Source: WTKD01 sp965243525 | Lineage (GTDB): Bacteria > Spirochaetota > Spirochaetia > WTKD01 | Direction of reading: 5' to 3' | Assembly: GCA_965243525.1 (NCBI GenBank) | Contig: OZ251568.1 | Span: 434,001-498,000 of the forward strand | Length of the DNA stretch: 64,000 nt | Shown: positions 23,451 to 33,403 of the stretch, piece after piece | Layout of the letters: each line of letters begins with the position of its first letter | Position numbering within the stretch: position 1 is the stretch's first letter | Translations under genes and position numbers: made by a program | The notes under the pieces: generated by a model | The model's database searches: none | What the model saw: the letters and a program-made list of their open reading frames with translations, nothing else | Told to the model about the DNA's origin: nothing

Positions 23451-26400
23451 CTATGTGATCGATTCTGTTGCCATTTCAAGAATTAATTCCACTTCGCCCT
23501 TGCTCAGTTTGGTAACCCGCGATATCTCATCGGCGTTCCACCCTTGCTTTGAGAGCTGAATAACAGTCTTTCGTGAATTCTTGCTCGGTGCGCCTGCTTC
23601 CTTGTGCATCTCTGTCAGATCTGTTTGCACCAGTTGGTTTAAGGACTGCAATTGGTCTTGAATCTGTCGCTTTATCTCGCTATATCGCGTCTCTTCGCGC
23701 GCAAGCCATTCTCGTGCAGTCTCGAGTTTTTCAATTCGCTGTTCAGAATCATTAAGCAGGGTATCAACAGTATCTGCTCGATCAGAAAGGGTCTTCAGTT
23801 CATCTTGTCGTGTTTCAATTTGCTCAAGTGCGCGGTGCACATCGTTTATCTGTATCGGAACACCGATAAGTTTTTCGTTATACTGGGATAACTGTTCTTC
23901 AAGCGATTGTAGCTGGGAAAATCCCTTTTGCACACCATCGATGGTCGTATCAATGACATCCTTTTTCTCAAGCAATCGCGTATTTCGCTCTTCCACTTCA
24001 GATTCGATATCTTTCAAATGTCGCAACATAAGCTGCACCTTTTCAACATCGTTCCCCTGTGCCACAACATCTTGCATCTTCACTTCAATAGCATGTGATT
24101 GCTGCATCAAAGAACTAAATTCCTTTTCAAGTTGATCGATCCTTCGCTTTTCTCCCAGGAATTTTGCCAGCTGCTGCTCGGCCTCTCGTGCATTCTTCTT
24201 TGTTTTTTGAATATGCACCTCAAGTTCATGCAGCCATTTTCGTTCTTGTCGAAGATTTTCTATATCATTCTGAACATCCACAGAAATCTTTTTAAGTTCA
24301 TTGGTATTCTGTTCAATTCTGTCAAAAATTCTAGTTTGCCCAACAAAATTGGTGTGCTTCTTTTCTAATTTTTCAAGCTGTTTCTCAAGAGCAGTACTCT
24401 CCAGTGTAAATTGCTCTAACAATCGGGTGCGAATGTCGACAAATTGGTCGCGAGTTCCCTGCATGATTGCAATAAATTCTTCAGAATATGAAGCCTTCTT
24501 CTCATCCAATGTATCAAAAATTTCCGTCTGCGTTCTGGTAACCTGCAGAGATTGATTTTCTATCCTCTGTTCTATCTGCAACAAATCGTTTTGCAATCTG
24601 GTGAACTGTTCCAAGAATGTCTTTTCTTGACCGATAAGTTCATTGGTTACTTCCTGAAACTGTCCCTGATATTGCTTTTTCCATTCAGCATGCTTCGTCG
24701 AAAATTCCTGGTTGAGCATGGCATGGAATTCTGTGCCAAGTTGTTCGGTCAATTTTTGAAATTGTTGTTTCTGACCACTCATTTGCTCTCTGGATTCAGA
24801 CAAGGAGGCCTCACCACGGGTGCGTAGGTCCTCAATCTCGCGGGTTAACTCTTCGATGGTCTGAAACACCTGAAAACGCGCCTTCTGATGTTCTGAACGT
24901 GTTTCCTTCGTTAGTTCAGTTTCAATACTACCCAAGGTAGTCTGCACAATACCGTCAAGTTTTTTTGCCTTCTCCTCAACAAGTTGGAGCAGCTCTTTTT
25001 CACTGCTTCCCAATTGCGAGCCAAGATGCGCTCTCAACTCCGTGAGCTTTGTTTCAAAGCTGTTTTGAATCTGCTTCACTTGTTCTTCTGCGTTTTGATT
25101 CTGTCGCTGCAATGAATCAGTATGTTTAACCATGGAATCTTCAAGATTATGCTTTAGCTCGTTCACCAAAGCAAATAATTCCGCTTGTTTATCCTCAAAA
25201 CGAGAACGCTGCTCCTGCAACTCACCAACCAAGGTATCATGGGTTTCCCGCACCGATTCTCGTAACTGATTCTCAAATGTATCGATGTGTTCAGGAACAG
25301 ATTCCAACCGCTTCACTCGAAATTGCAGTTGTTCTTCAAGTGTTTGGATATCCTGCCTTACCTGTTCGACCAATCCTTCTTCTGAAAGTCGAATTTTTTC
25401 ACCCATCAAATCCCTTACAGAAAGAAACTGCGTTTCAATCTCCTTTTTCGATTGCGCAACAAGGGCAGCTTGTTTTTCGGACAAGATCGACTCGATACCC
25501 TCAACATCCTTTTTCAAGTGCTCGCTTCTTTCATTGAGCGATGCAAACTCTTTATGTATACCTTCATGTGCAGCGTGCAGTTCATCCTTGGTATCTTCAA
25601 CCTGCGTCGTTGTCTCTGCGAGTGTCTTGTGAATATCCTTCTTCCACACATTCACCCGTTCCTGTATAGCAGAAAGGTCATTCCAGAGCTTCGCATTATC
25701 TTTTTTGAGTTCTCCCTTTTGCGTAGCAATATTCTGCAACAACCGTTGAGACATCGCAGAAGACGTACGTTCGATTTCTTGGGTAGTAACCGCAAAAGCC
25801 TTTTCAATTTTATGCAACAATTCTGTTTGGCTAGATTTTTGCTTTGTATCAACCAATGCATGCAAAGCCTCTAGTTTTTCATCAATCGCTGTTTGAATAA
25901 CATCCTTTTCAGATCGTATTCCAGTAACAATGGTTCGCAGTTCTTGTATCGCTGTTTCATTTTCATCTTGCGTTTTGCGCACCTGAGAATCAAAATGCTC
26001 TTGAATTGTAATCAAAGCAGTGTTTTGAATAGCTGCCACCTCAGTGTGTAATGTTTCAAGCTTTTTGTGGGCAGTATCGAGAATCTTCACACAACGGTCT
26101 TCGATATCTGCTGTCCCTTCGTTAACAGATTGATAGGCCGCCGTAACTACCTGCTCTGCCTCTGCTGAGACGCTGCGAATGTGTTCTGTGACTTCTTTTT
26201 CAGAGTTTTGGAGCTCTTTTCGCGTGTCAGAGACCAATTTTCCATACCCAAGCTGCAAATTTTGCACTGATTGCACAAATGCCTTTTCTTTTTCTGTGGT
26301 CAATCGAGATATGCGTTCCTCAAAATTACTCAGTGAATCTGTTACAACAACTGTCTGTTTTTGGATTGAAGACTCCAGTTCATCAAAAACGTTCTTGTTT

Positions 26401-27257
26401 TCATCAAATTTTGCGGCATACGTACTGGTAAGATCGTTAAACTCAGCAATCTTATCTGATATGCGCTGTTCGGCATTGGTTACACTCGTTTCATGGTGAA
26501 CAATCACCTGCTCTGTCTTTTGCTCGATCTTCTTGCCATAATCTGCCACCTGCTGCTCAACGAGGTCCTTCACCGTTCGTTCCGTTTCAACCACCGAATT
26601 TTCAGCGATGACCTGCAACCCCGCTTCCTTCTCCTCTACCGATTGGATAGCCTCGGTGAGGTCCTCCAGAACAGTATTTGAACGATCAACTATTGCATTC
26701 ATCGACTCAATCAACTGGTTTCCCCGCGTCTGTGACGATGCAAGCACACGAGCTTCGACATCTTGCAGGAGTTTTTGATTCTGTTGTTCAAAATCTGTGT
26801 GCACCTGTGCAAGGCCTGCTTCAACCTGCTGCAATAATTCCTGCGTGGTCTTTATTCGTTTTCCGATTCCATCGATATATTCAGACTCTCCTTGAATATT
26901 CGTGATATTCTTCTGCGCAACTTCAGTCATAGACATGAGCTGCGGAAGCAACTGGTGGAATTCAGTGATGCGTTCGTGAAGCGAAGTAATCTTTGGTTCC
27001 TGATCATCCAAGGATTGATTCAGTTTTTTTGAGCGTTCAAGCAAGGATACTGCTGTTTTTTGCTCTGAGGCAACTTCTAGCTTCAGACTTTTCAGCACAT
27101 CCTGTTGCTCATGGACAATTGCATTAAATTGAGCAACGGTTTCGTTGAATCGTTTTTTTATCGAGTCAGAATTGACTCGTTTCATATCAATTCTACGTAT
27201 TATAAAAAAGATTGTTAAAACAAGGGCAAGTACAACTACATTTCCTATGGTAAACAC
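23451..27257 (-). CDS. SpiroCoCo-type giant coiled-coil protein
   Basis: A 1268-residue protein with one N-terminal transmembrane helix (about residues 5-20) and then an almost unbroken coiled coil of about 1180 residues rich in Glu, Gln and Lys. It closes with a small domain of about 35 residues (VIQLSKQGWNADEISRVTKLSKGEVELILEM) that looks like a helix-turn-helix. This layout is that of the SpiroCoCo proteins known only from spirochaetes, whose function is unknown. The GTG start is supported by GGGAGG 6 nt upstream. A coiled coil of this length could span well over 100 nm, so a structural filament or tether at the inner membrane is an inference. Confidence 0.8.
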   Translation of the reverse strand: MFTIGNVVVLALVLTIFFIIRRIDMKRVNSDSIKKRFNETVAQFNAIVHEQQDVLKSLKLEVASEQKTAVSLLERSKKLNQSLDDQEPKITSLHERITEFHQLLPQLMSMTEVAQKNITNIQGESEYIDGIGKRIKTTQELLQQVEAGLAQVHTDFEQQNQKLLQDVEARVLASSQTRGNQLIESMNAIVDRSNTVLEDLTEAIQSVEEKEAGLQVIAENSVVETERTVKDLVEQQVADYGKKIEQKTEQVIVHHETSVTNAEQRISDKIAEFNDLTSTYAAKFDENKNVFDELESSIQKQTVVVTDSLSNFEERISRLTTEKEKAFVQSVQNLQLGYGKLVSDTRKELQNSEKEVTEHIRSVSAEAEQVVTAAYQSVNEGTADIEDRCVKILDTAHKKLETLHTEVAAIQNTALITIQEHFDSQVRKTQDENETAIQELRTIVTGIRSEKDVIQTAIDEKLEALHALVDTKQKSSQTELLHKIEKAFAVTTQEIERTSSAMSQRLLQNIATQKGELKKDNAKLWNDLSAIQERVNVWKKDIHKTLAETTTQVEDTKDELHAAHEGIHKEFASLNERSEHLKKDVEGIESILSEKQAALVAQSKKEIETQFLSVRDLMGEKIRLSEEGLVEQVRQDIQTLEEQLQFRVKRLESVPEHIDTFENQLRESVRETHDTLVGELQEQRSRFEDKQAELFALVNELKHNLEDSMVKHTDSLQRQNQNAEEQVKQIQNSFETKLTELRAHLGSQLGSSEKELLQLVEEKAKKLDGIVQTTLGSIETELTKETRSEHQKARFQVFQTIEELTREIEDLRTRGEASLSESREQMSGQKQQFQKLTEQLGTEFHAMLNQEFSTKHAEWKKQYQGQFQEVTNELIGQEKTFLEQFTRLQNDLLQIEQRIENQSLQVTRTQTEIFDTLDEKKASYSEEFIAIMQGTRDQFVDIRTRLLEQFTLESTALEKQLEKLEKKHTNFVGQTRIFDRIEQNTNELKKISVDVQNDIENLRQERKWLHELEVHIQKTKKNAREAEQQLAKFLGEKRRIDQLEKEFSSLMQQSHAIEVKMQDVVAQGNDVEKVQLMLRHLKDIESEVEERNTRLLEKKDVIDTTIDGVQKGFSQLQSLEEQLSQYNEKLIGVPIQINDVHRALEQIETRQDELKTLSDRADTVDTLLNDSEQRIEKLETAREWLAREETRYSEIKRQIQDQLQSLNQLVQTDLTEMHKEAGAPSKNSRKTVIQLSKQGWNADEISRVTKLSKGEVELILEMATESIT

Positions 27258-27302
27258 CTCAGGCCTCCCAACCTACATAGTTGCCCCCATTGTAGCTGTT
27301 GT

Positions 27303-27971
27303 TTACTCAAAGATGCAATGCTTTTGTAGCCATTTTTGTAAAAACTTATACGATGAAAACTGCACAGTACTCTTTGTATTTTTTCGCGGAAGCAACCGAT
27401 ACAGAGCCGTATGCAATCCAGCACGAGAAGCACCCACGATATCGTACGCTTCACTATTGCCCACATACAAGGTCTGTTCGGGCAGCACGTCAAGACGCTC
27501 GCACATATAGATAAAGGGTCTTTCATGAGGTTTCAAATGATTTGCTTCCTCTGAGGACAGAACAGCATCCCAGGGTTCATCGATATTCAGCCATTCAAGA
27601 CGACTGCCAATCGGAAAATCACTCAAGACCGCGAGTTTCACTCCTTGAGACTGCAACCATCCAATCAATTGACGAAGATGGGGAAAGAGAAAAAAATAAT
27701 TAAACTGCCGAAACCATCGTTGGTATATGACAGTATCGATCAGCGATGCCGCCTCAGAAGCATTGATGGAAAGTTCTTTTGCAAGCAGCTCATTTTGCGT
27801 ATCTTTCAACGACACGGTTGGTGGCATCGTTCGTAATGTTTCACGTACTTTTTTGAATGCCAAGAGGAATTTTGAATGTTGGACCACCAACGGAATCGAA
27901 GCCATCCTTGCAAGCGTAAACGGATACAGCGTTCCATCTAGATCAAATCCAATCGCCTTAATCCGCAGCAT
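27303..27971 (-). CDS. HAD-superfamily hydrolase
   Basis: About 222 residues, starting at the ATG at 27971, which has GGTGG just upstream (a GTG at 27989 is possible). HAD motif I is FDLDGTL, motif II the Ser of VLSDF, motif III the Lys of LKPHERPF, and motif IV VGNSEAYDIVGA. A helical cap domain sits between motifs I and II. These features indicate a phosphatase of the phosphoglycolate/haloacid type acting on a small phosphorylated metabolite; the substrate is unknown. It lies 45 bp upstream of the giant coiled-coil gene. Confidence 0.78.
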   Translation of the reverse strand: MLRIKAIGFDLDGTLYPFTLARMASIPLVVQHSKFLLAFKKVRETLRTMPPTVSLKDTQNELLAKELSINASEAASLIDTVIYQRWFRQFNYFFLFPHLRQLIGWLQSQGVKLAVLSDFPIGSRLEWLNIDEPWDAVLSSEEANHLKPHERPFIYMCERLDVLPEQTLYVGNSEAYDIVGASRAGLHTALYRLLPRKNTKSTVQFSSYKFLQKWLQKHCIFE

Positions 27972-28047
27972 ATGATCCACCGTCTGCACAGAGAGGCAGA
28001 TACCTCAGCTCCCCTGTAATTTCTGATATTCCCACATCCATACTATC

Positions 28048-29301
28048 TTATTCAAAAATCCTTGGTTGAAACGTATCGCTTGCAATAACTCGCACCAGAT
28101 GGATAAACTCCGCCCCATAGCGTTTCTTCAGCGATGAAACCGAGGTTTCCACATTTCGCTCAAATACATTGATATGAAATTGCCCCTCGTGATCAAAATA
28201 AGGAAACAACACAACCACATGCGTATGCTGTCGAAGCACCGGCAAGGTTCCAAATTGTTTGTTAACACTGCCAAGATAAAAATGCCCCGGTTCACGCTGT
28301 GCAAGGTAATAGAGAATTTTTTCTAGATCCTGTATCGAATATCCAATATTGGGACGATAGACCAGCCCGGGAATATTGGTTACATCAACGCTATTGCTGA
28401 GCGGCACTTGCTCCAATCGGGCATAGAGCTCTTTGCTGAGATTTCTTGTCCAATCAAGTCCAAAATAAGGATCGCGCGATTCTTGAAACGGAGCACTCAA
28501 ACTCGTTCCAACAACAGTTGCTTTTTTCAGCGGCTCTATCGAAAGGTATCGCTTGCTAATAGGATATACCAATCCATCAACAACCCATTTGCAAAAACCA
28601 GAACAGTTAAATCCAGGCAATGCCTCCATGGCTTCGCTCGTCTCAATAAACACCAAATTTCCCTCTTCATCCAATGCTCCATCTTCTGCATCCGGCAAAT
28701 AGGGAAGCGTCTTTCTAATCCGATGGCTCATTGCAACCAAACGCTCATAGGCCTCGTCTGCATGTGCAATAAGCAGCTCTTCCCACCGAATAACCGATTT
28801 TGTCTGCTCAATCACCATCGAAAAAGGAAGCAGGAATGCTCTTTTAACAGAGATGCTGGTTGGAACACGCTTATACACAGTGATATCTCCAATCGAGATA
28901 GTGATAAAATGACGGTCTTTGATCGCTTCAATCGTCCACACAAGGTGAATATTGGATGCGGGGGTTAAAGACACGTTCAATTTGGTGTATGTTCGCAGTT
29001 CTGGATCATAGAAGAGTTCATACCTTCCTGCCCCTTCGAGATTCTCCAAGGGAGCAAATTCCAGCACTGCAAAGTCTCCCTCTGCTCTCGTTGATACATC
29101 GTGATATGTTTTCAAATAATCGCGAGCAGCGGTGAAAGATGGAGCAATCGAAACTGATTCTGCACTCACTTCTTGAAACAAGCGCGAATAGACCGCTTGG
29201 CGCACAACGAGCGTTGCATCAAGTTCAAAAAGATCGCCACCAAAAACAGGCAATCCAAAAACACTCCACACTGCTGTCACTATCAATACGGAAAACTTCA
29301 T
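28048..29301 (-). CDS. Secreted protein of unknown function with an NlpC/P60-like Cys/His pattern
   Basis: A 417-residue protein with a signal peptide (about 1-21, ending LPVFGG). The N-terminal half (about 30-160) looks like beta-rich sequence. In the C-terminal half, FNCSGFCKWVVDG (Cys233) resembles the nucleophile motif of NlpC/P60 peptidases (NCSGxV), and RQHTHVVVLFPYFD (His359/His361) could supply the His. The gap between the two is long for that fold, so the assignment is tentative. The gene lies downstream of der on the same strand with a 42-bp gap. I regard it as a conserved spirochaetal hypothetical. Confidence 0.6.
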   Translation of the reverse strand: MKFSVLIVTAVWSVFGLPVFGGDLFELDATLVVRQAVYSRLFQEVSAESVSIAPSFTAARDYLKTYHDVSTRAEGDFAVLEFAPLENLEGAGRYELFYDPELRTYTKLNVSLTPASNIHLVWTIEAIKDRHFITISIGDITVYKRVPTSISVKRAFLLPFSMVIEQTKSVIRWEELLIAHADEAYERLVAMSHRIRKTLPYLPDAEDGALDEEGNLVFIETSEAMEALPGFNCSGFCKWVVDGLVYPISKRYLSIEPLKKATVVGTSLSAPFQESRDPYFGLDWTRNLSKELYARLEQVPLSNSVDVTNIPGLVYRPNIGYSIQDLEKILYYLAQREPGHFYLGSVNKQFGTLPVLRQHTHVVVLFPYFDHEGQFHINVFERNVETSVSSLKKRYGAEFIHLVRVIASDTFQPRIFE

Positions 29302-29343
29302 ATTCTTATATCGGTCATAGGCAGGGAATATATATCACAGAGC

Positions 29344-30735
29344 TCAATCATTGGGAGATTTTGTACGTATGCTGATCTGGATGGGAACATGGAGAATGCC
29401 AAATTCTCTGCGTATACAGGATTCAAGATAGCGCGCATAGGTTTTCAATTCCTTCGCATGTTTATTTGCAAAAAACAAGAAACGCAAGGGGTTCACTCCG
29501 ATCTGCGTACCATAGCGTATGCGTATGTTCATCGTTTTAGCGCTTCGTGGTGGGCTATGGTTTATCCAGCGCTCGAGGTGGCTGTTGAGGACGCCGGTTG
29601 AAATGTTTGTGTATGATTCTTGCACCAAGCGCTCCACATATTCAGGAATATACTGCAACCCAGACCCGGTCTTCACGCTGCAAGGAACAATCAATGCATA
29701 TCGAAAAATGCCATGCAGATCCTTGGCTTTCTGAATCATCGCATAGCCTTCTTTTTCTTGGATGAGATCCCATTTATTGCATAGAACAACATAGGCCCGC
29801 CCCTCTCGTTCGAGCCATTGGGCAATGCTCATGTCCTGCTCGGTGATTCCCTCAGAGGCATCGATCAACAATATACAACAATCAGCATGGGTATAGGCAT
29901 CCTGTGATCGCAACTGTGCATAGAACTCAATTGCATCACGATTCTTTTTCTTGCGTCGCAATCCCGCGGTATCGATGATGGTATACTGTTTTCCATCGAG
30001 GCTGCCTTCCTGCGAAACGGCATCGCGCGTCGTACCGGATATATCTGATACAATCGCGCGGTCAAATCCCACAAGCGCATTCAACAAACTTGATTTTCCA
30101 ACATTTGGTCTTCCAACGACACATATGCGTGGACAATCAGGAATGCTGACACTTCTGCCCTTCCGCACCGATGTATGCGCTGGGGCATCCTGCGTCTGCG
30201 AATCCTCCAAAACTTCTTCTGCAGCCTCATCGCTGCCTTGTTCTCCTCCGTTGAGAAAGGTGATACGCCGGTGCAAATAAGACAAAAAGGGGGCAATTTC
30301 TCGATTATGCTCTGCAGACAGAAAAAACACCTGTTCAAACCCAAGTGAATGGGCATCGGAAGAATAGGGGTCAAGATCCACCTTGTTTACAAGGAGAATT
30401 GTTTTTTCCTTGTATGCCCGCAACCTCTGTGCAAGCAGATGGTCCTCGCCAGAAAGAGTCTCCACAGAAATCATGAACAACACGATATCTGCTTGATCTA
30501 TCTGCTCGAGGGTGTTTGCGATTGCCTTCGTGCTGATTTCATCACGAACATCACCCCCCACACCTGCGCTATCAACAAGCACAACGGATTCGTCGGCAAT
30601 AATCCAGGGATATTCAATGTAATCGCGTGTTACCCCAGATACTGAAGATTGAATGCTCTTTTTTTGTTTCAGCAATCGATTTATAAATGTGGACTTGCCC
30701 ACATTGGGCCTTCCAAGGATCAATATTCTCATCAT
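29344..30735 (-). CDS. der: Ribosome-assembly GTPase Der (EngA)
   Basis: A 463-residue protein with two tandem G domains and a C-terminal KH-like domain, the order unique to Der. The first P-loop is GRPNVGKSTF with DSAGVGG and NKVD. The second is GRPNVGKSSL with DTAGLRRK and NKWD. It acts in 50S subunit maturation. An acidic insert between the domains (about 155-195) is longer than in many homologues. The gene starts 5 bp after ptsI and is probably co-transcribed with it. Confidence 0.93.
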   Translation of the reverse strand: MMRILILGRPNVGKSTFINRLLKQKKSIQSSVSGVTRDYIEYPWIIADESVVLVDSAGVGGDVRDEISTKAIANTLEQIDQADIVLFMISVETLSGEDHLLAQRLRAYKEKTILLVNKVDLDPYSSDAHSLGFEQVFFLSAEHNREIAPFLSYLHRRITFLNGGEQGSDEAAEEVLEDSQTQDAPAHTSVRKGRSVSIPDCPRICVVGRPNVGKSSLLNALVGFDRAIVSDISGTTRDAVSQEGSLDGKQYTIIDTAGLRRKKKNRDAIEFYAQLRSQDAYTHADCCILLIDASEGITEQDMSIAQWLEREGRAYVVLCNKWDLIQEKEGYAMIQKAKDLHGIFRYALIVPCSVKTGSGLQYIPEYVERLVQESYTNISTGVLNSHLERWINHSPPRSAKTMNIRIRYGTQIGVNPLRFLFFANKHAKELKTYARYLESCIRREFGILHVPIQISIRTKSPND

Positions 30736-30740
30736 GTATA

Positions 30741-32450
30741 TTATAGTATACGAATTTCGGCAATAAAGTTCTTCAAACGTTCTTCAATATCGCTTTTTTT
30801 GTCAAGTTTAAAGATGTTTTCACACAGCGGTATCGTTTCATTCGCATAGATGCTCCGGATAACTGACCGAGTTTGTGGCAGCAAATCAGGAGAGACGCTG
30901 AACTTCCGCAACCCCAACCCAATCAAGACGGGAATCGCCAAGGGATCTCCGGCCATCTCACCGCAAACCGAAAGAGGTACATCGTATTCAGCAGCAATAG
31001 AAAAAATATGGTGCAATGTCTGCAATACGCTAGGATAAAAAGGTGAATAGAGATTTGAAACATATTCATTCCCTCGGTCAACCGCCATGATGTACTGTAC
31101 AAGGTCATTCGTCCCAACACACACAAAATCTACATGCGGCAAGAGAGTTGGAAGCACATACACCGCAGAGGGAACTTCAATCATGATGCCAAGTTTAAAC
31201 TGGGGAATCTGCCCCTTCTGCACCAGCTTATTTACCTGACGCTCGATGACCTGTTTTACTGATAGAATTTCCTCCAAGGTGGCAATCATTGGAACAAGGA
31301 TATGCAATTCTCGGATGCAAGAAACGCGCAACAATGCGGCAATTTGAGTATCAAACATGCGCAAGTGCGCCAGCGAAAATCGCACCGCTCGCCAACCAAG
31401 CATCGGGTTTTGTTCACGCACCCCAGGAGAAAGTTTATCCCCTCCAATATCAAGGGTTCGAATGACAATCGGTGATGCATCATAGGCTTGGGCAGCCTTT
31501 CGATAGGCCTCAAACTGTTCTTCTTCGCTGGGCCACACCGTGTTGATAAACAGATACTCAGATCGATAGAGTCCGATGCCTTCAGCACCAAGATTCCGTG
31601 CAATCTCTGCCTCTTCTGGAAACTCGATATTTGCATACAGATCAATTTGAACCTCATCCTTGGTTTCACAGGGCAAGGCAATCGTGCTTCGTTGTTTTTT
31701 TCGCAGCAATTGATATTCTTCAAAGCGTTCGGTATAGACTTTGATCGTTTCCGATTCAGGAGAAACAACAACACTCCCTTCACTTCCATCGATAATCAGC
31801 AACGCACCCTGTTGAATGCGAACACAAGCGTCGGCAATACCACCAACACAAGGGATTCCCAATGATCGAGCCAAAATCGCCGTATGTGAATTTTTTCCTG
31901 TTGTTTCAAGCACTAATCCCATGAGATATCGTTTGTCCAAGGCAATAAAATCCATTGGCGTTAGCATATGGCATACCAAGATGGCGCATTCAGTGAATTT
32001 CACCTCTAATCGCTGCTTAAACAACAACTGCTCAAGGATACGCTTTGATACATCAAAGAAATCGACATTGCGATCTCGCAAATAGATGTCATTTGAATGA
32101 GAGAGTAGTTTTCCGAGTTCCCCCATATAATCATAGACAACTGATTCGATATTGTATTTCTTTTCAACAAGCCGCTCTTCTACGTTTTTTACCAAGGACA
32201 CATCGCGAAGCATCTCGATATGTACAGCCAAGATTTCGTTTTCATGTTTTGAAACCCCACTGCGCAGCTGCACAAATTCAATTTCTTGGATGGCTGACTG
32301 CACTGCTAATTCTAATCGATGTATTTCTTGTGGAATCGTTTTCTCATCGATTGGATGACGAGGAATAGTTGGCACTGGATCATAGGGCAGTATATAAGCG
32401 GGTGCCTTATCAATACCATGTGAGACAGCTATTCCAGTGAGGATTTCCAT
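30741..32450 (-). CDS. ptsI: Phosphoenolpyruvate-protein phosphotransferase (PTS enzyme I)
   Basis: About 569 residues from the ATG at 32450 (MEILTGIAVSHG, the normal EI N-terminus). A GTG at 32477 would add nine residues but lies within the -35/-10 spacer. The active-site His is in GKNSHTAILARSLGIPCVGG. The PEP-binding barrel contains GIGLYRSEYLF, MLGWRAVRFSL and CVGTNDLVQYIMAVDR. It should pass phosphate from PEP to HPr; no HPr or EII gene is in the window, so the system may be regulatory. The four-residue active-site context is slightly changed (GKNSH instead of GRTSH). Confidence 0.9.
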   Translation of the reverse strand: MEILTGIAVSHGIDKAPAYILPYDPVPTIPRHPIDEKTIPQEIHRLELAVQSAIQEIEFVQLRSGVSKHENEILAVHIEMLRDVSLVKNVEERLVEKKYNIESVVYDYMGELGKLLSHSNDIYLRDRNVDFFDVSKRILEQLLFKQRLEVKFTECAILVCHMLTPMDFIALDKRYLMGLVLETTGKNSHTAILARSLGIPCVGGIADACVRIQQGALLIIDGSEGSVVVSPESETIKVYTERFEEYQLLRKKQRSTIALPCETKDEVQIDLYANIEFPEEAEIARNLGAEGIGLYRSEYLFINTVWPSEEEQFEAYRKAAQAYDASPIVIRTLDIGGDKLSPGVREQNPMLGWRAVRFSLAHLRMFDTQIAALLRVSCIRELHILVPMIATLEEILSVKQVIERQVNKLVQKGQIPQFKLGIMIEVPSAVYVLPTLLPHVDFVCVGTNDLVQYIMAVDRGNEYVSNLYSPFYPSVLQTLHHIFSIAAEYDVPLSVCGEMAGDPLAIPVLIGLGLRKFSVSPDLLPQTRSVIRSIYANETIPLCENIFKLDKKSDIEERLKNFIAEIRIL

Positions 32451-32455
32451 ATCTG

Positions 32456-32485
32456 AGTGTATGGCATCTTTATGCACAACGTCAA
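32456..32485 (-). promoter_or_regulatory. Promoter of ptsI-der, predicted leaderless
   Basis: On the minus strand: TTGACG, 18 nt, TACACT, then 5 nt to the ATG at 32450. No Shine-Dalgarno precedes that ATG. It lies next to the first 60-bp direct repeat. Confidence 0.45.
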
Positions 32486-32496
32486 ATTAGGGTTAT

Positions 32497-32556
32497 TTCT
32501 GTTTAGCAGATGACAAAATACTCTATACAGTTGAAAATTATCCGATAAGAAACTAT
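32497..32556 (+). repeat. 60-bp direct repeat, copy 1
   Basis: Matches 34085-34144 at 59 of 60 positions (G at 32512 against A at 34100). This copy ends 11 bp from the ptsI promoter; the other abuts the start codon of the divergent gene at 34143. It looks as though one original intergenic region was duplicated around an insert. Confidence 0.9.
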
Positions 32557-32846
32557 CCTTTATTCCACTCAATGTGCTAGCAACGATTTCTAGACTTCAG
32601 GGCATGCTTGATTAAATAATTATTGATTCTCCTTGATTACATCGAGAATAATGCCAAATACTTGACCCTTGGATCAATTGTTTTTAATGCTTTGACATGT
32701 TTCACCATGACATCCGTGGCGTGTGGGGCAAGCTAATTTATCATGCGTATAGAATTTCCCTACGCTTAGATCTCCCAGTAGATGTCTGTGCACCCTCTCA
32801 TACCCCATATCAACAAGATATAGGAATCCGAAGGTGAGATATTCGC

Positions 32847-33056
32847 TTATTCGAGATAATTATGTTGTTGTTTGTCAAGTGCGTCTTTGACGGCACGTTC
32901 TATGGCTTCGAGTTGCTTACGTTCAGCCTCTTGAGCCTTCTCCTCTTCTGTTAAGAAGTACTTTCTTCGTCGATAGCTCCCGTAGATATGTAGCGCTATC
33001 CACACACAAACCAAAACACCCAGGGCCCGTATTATCGTATCAACAGAATCCATCAT
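32847..33056 (-). CDS. Small single-pass membrane protein
   Basis: 69 residues starting with a double ATG, preceded by AAGGAG about 10 nt upstream, which supports translation. One transmembrane helix (about residues 8-28, IRALGVLVCVWIALHIYG) is followed by a basic patch (YRRRKYF) and a charged, probably coiled helix (EEEKAQEAERKQLEAIERAV). The layout resembles the small protein encoded just upstream. Function is unknown; a phage or plasmid origin is possible because it lies within the insert. Confidence 0.5.
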   Translation of the reverse strand: MMDSVDTIIRALGVLVCVWIALHIYGSYRRRKYFLTEEEKAQEAERKQLEAIERAVKDALDKQQHNYLE

Positions 33057-33094
33057 GTATATTCGCTCCTTGTTATATATATATTACGCATATA

Positions 33095-33403
33095 TTACGC
33101 ATATTTTCCTTTTTTTATGTATACAATATACATAAATTTATTTATGCGCATACTGCTTATATACATAACAGATAACTCATGTGAATGGTTACACAATGTC
33201 GCAATTAAATCATGTAGTTGGTTGTTCTCCTGCTTCACTCGTTCATACTCCATAGCTCTGCGCTCCCGCTCTTCCTCAATCCTCTTGCTCTCCATCTGCG
33301 CCTCAGTCTCAGCACGCTTAAACCTGTACCAAGCAGCCACCCCCAAGCAACGCACGACACTCCAACGACATTGATTAGTACTATATAGTCTGTACGAAAT
33401 CAC
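33095..33403 (-). CDS. Small charged coiled-coil protein, possibly a remnant
   Basis: 102 residues. A short hydrophobic segment (WSVVRCLGVAAWY) is followed by a highly charged coiled helix (AETEAQMESKRIEEERERRAMEYERV) and then a tail rich in Met, Ile and Tyr that reads like out-of-frame sequence (AT-rich DNA at 33095-33180). The first half parallels the neighbouring 69-residue protein, so the two may be diverged duplicates and this one may have lost its proper C-terminus. No good ribosome binding site precedes the start. Confidence 0.3.
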   Translation of the reverse strand: MISYRLYSTNQCRWSVVRCLGVAAWYRFKRAETEAQMESKRIEEERERRAMEYERVKQENNQLHDLIATLCNHSHELSVMYISSMRINKFMYIVYIKKGKYA

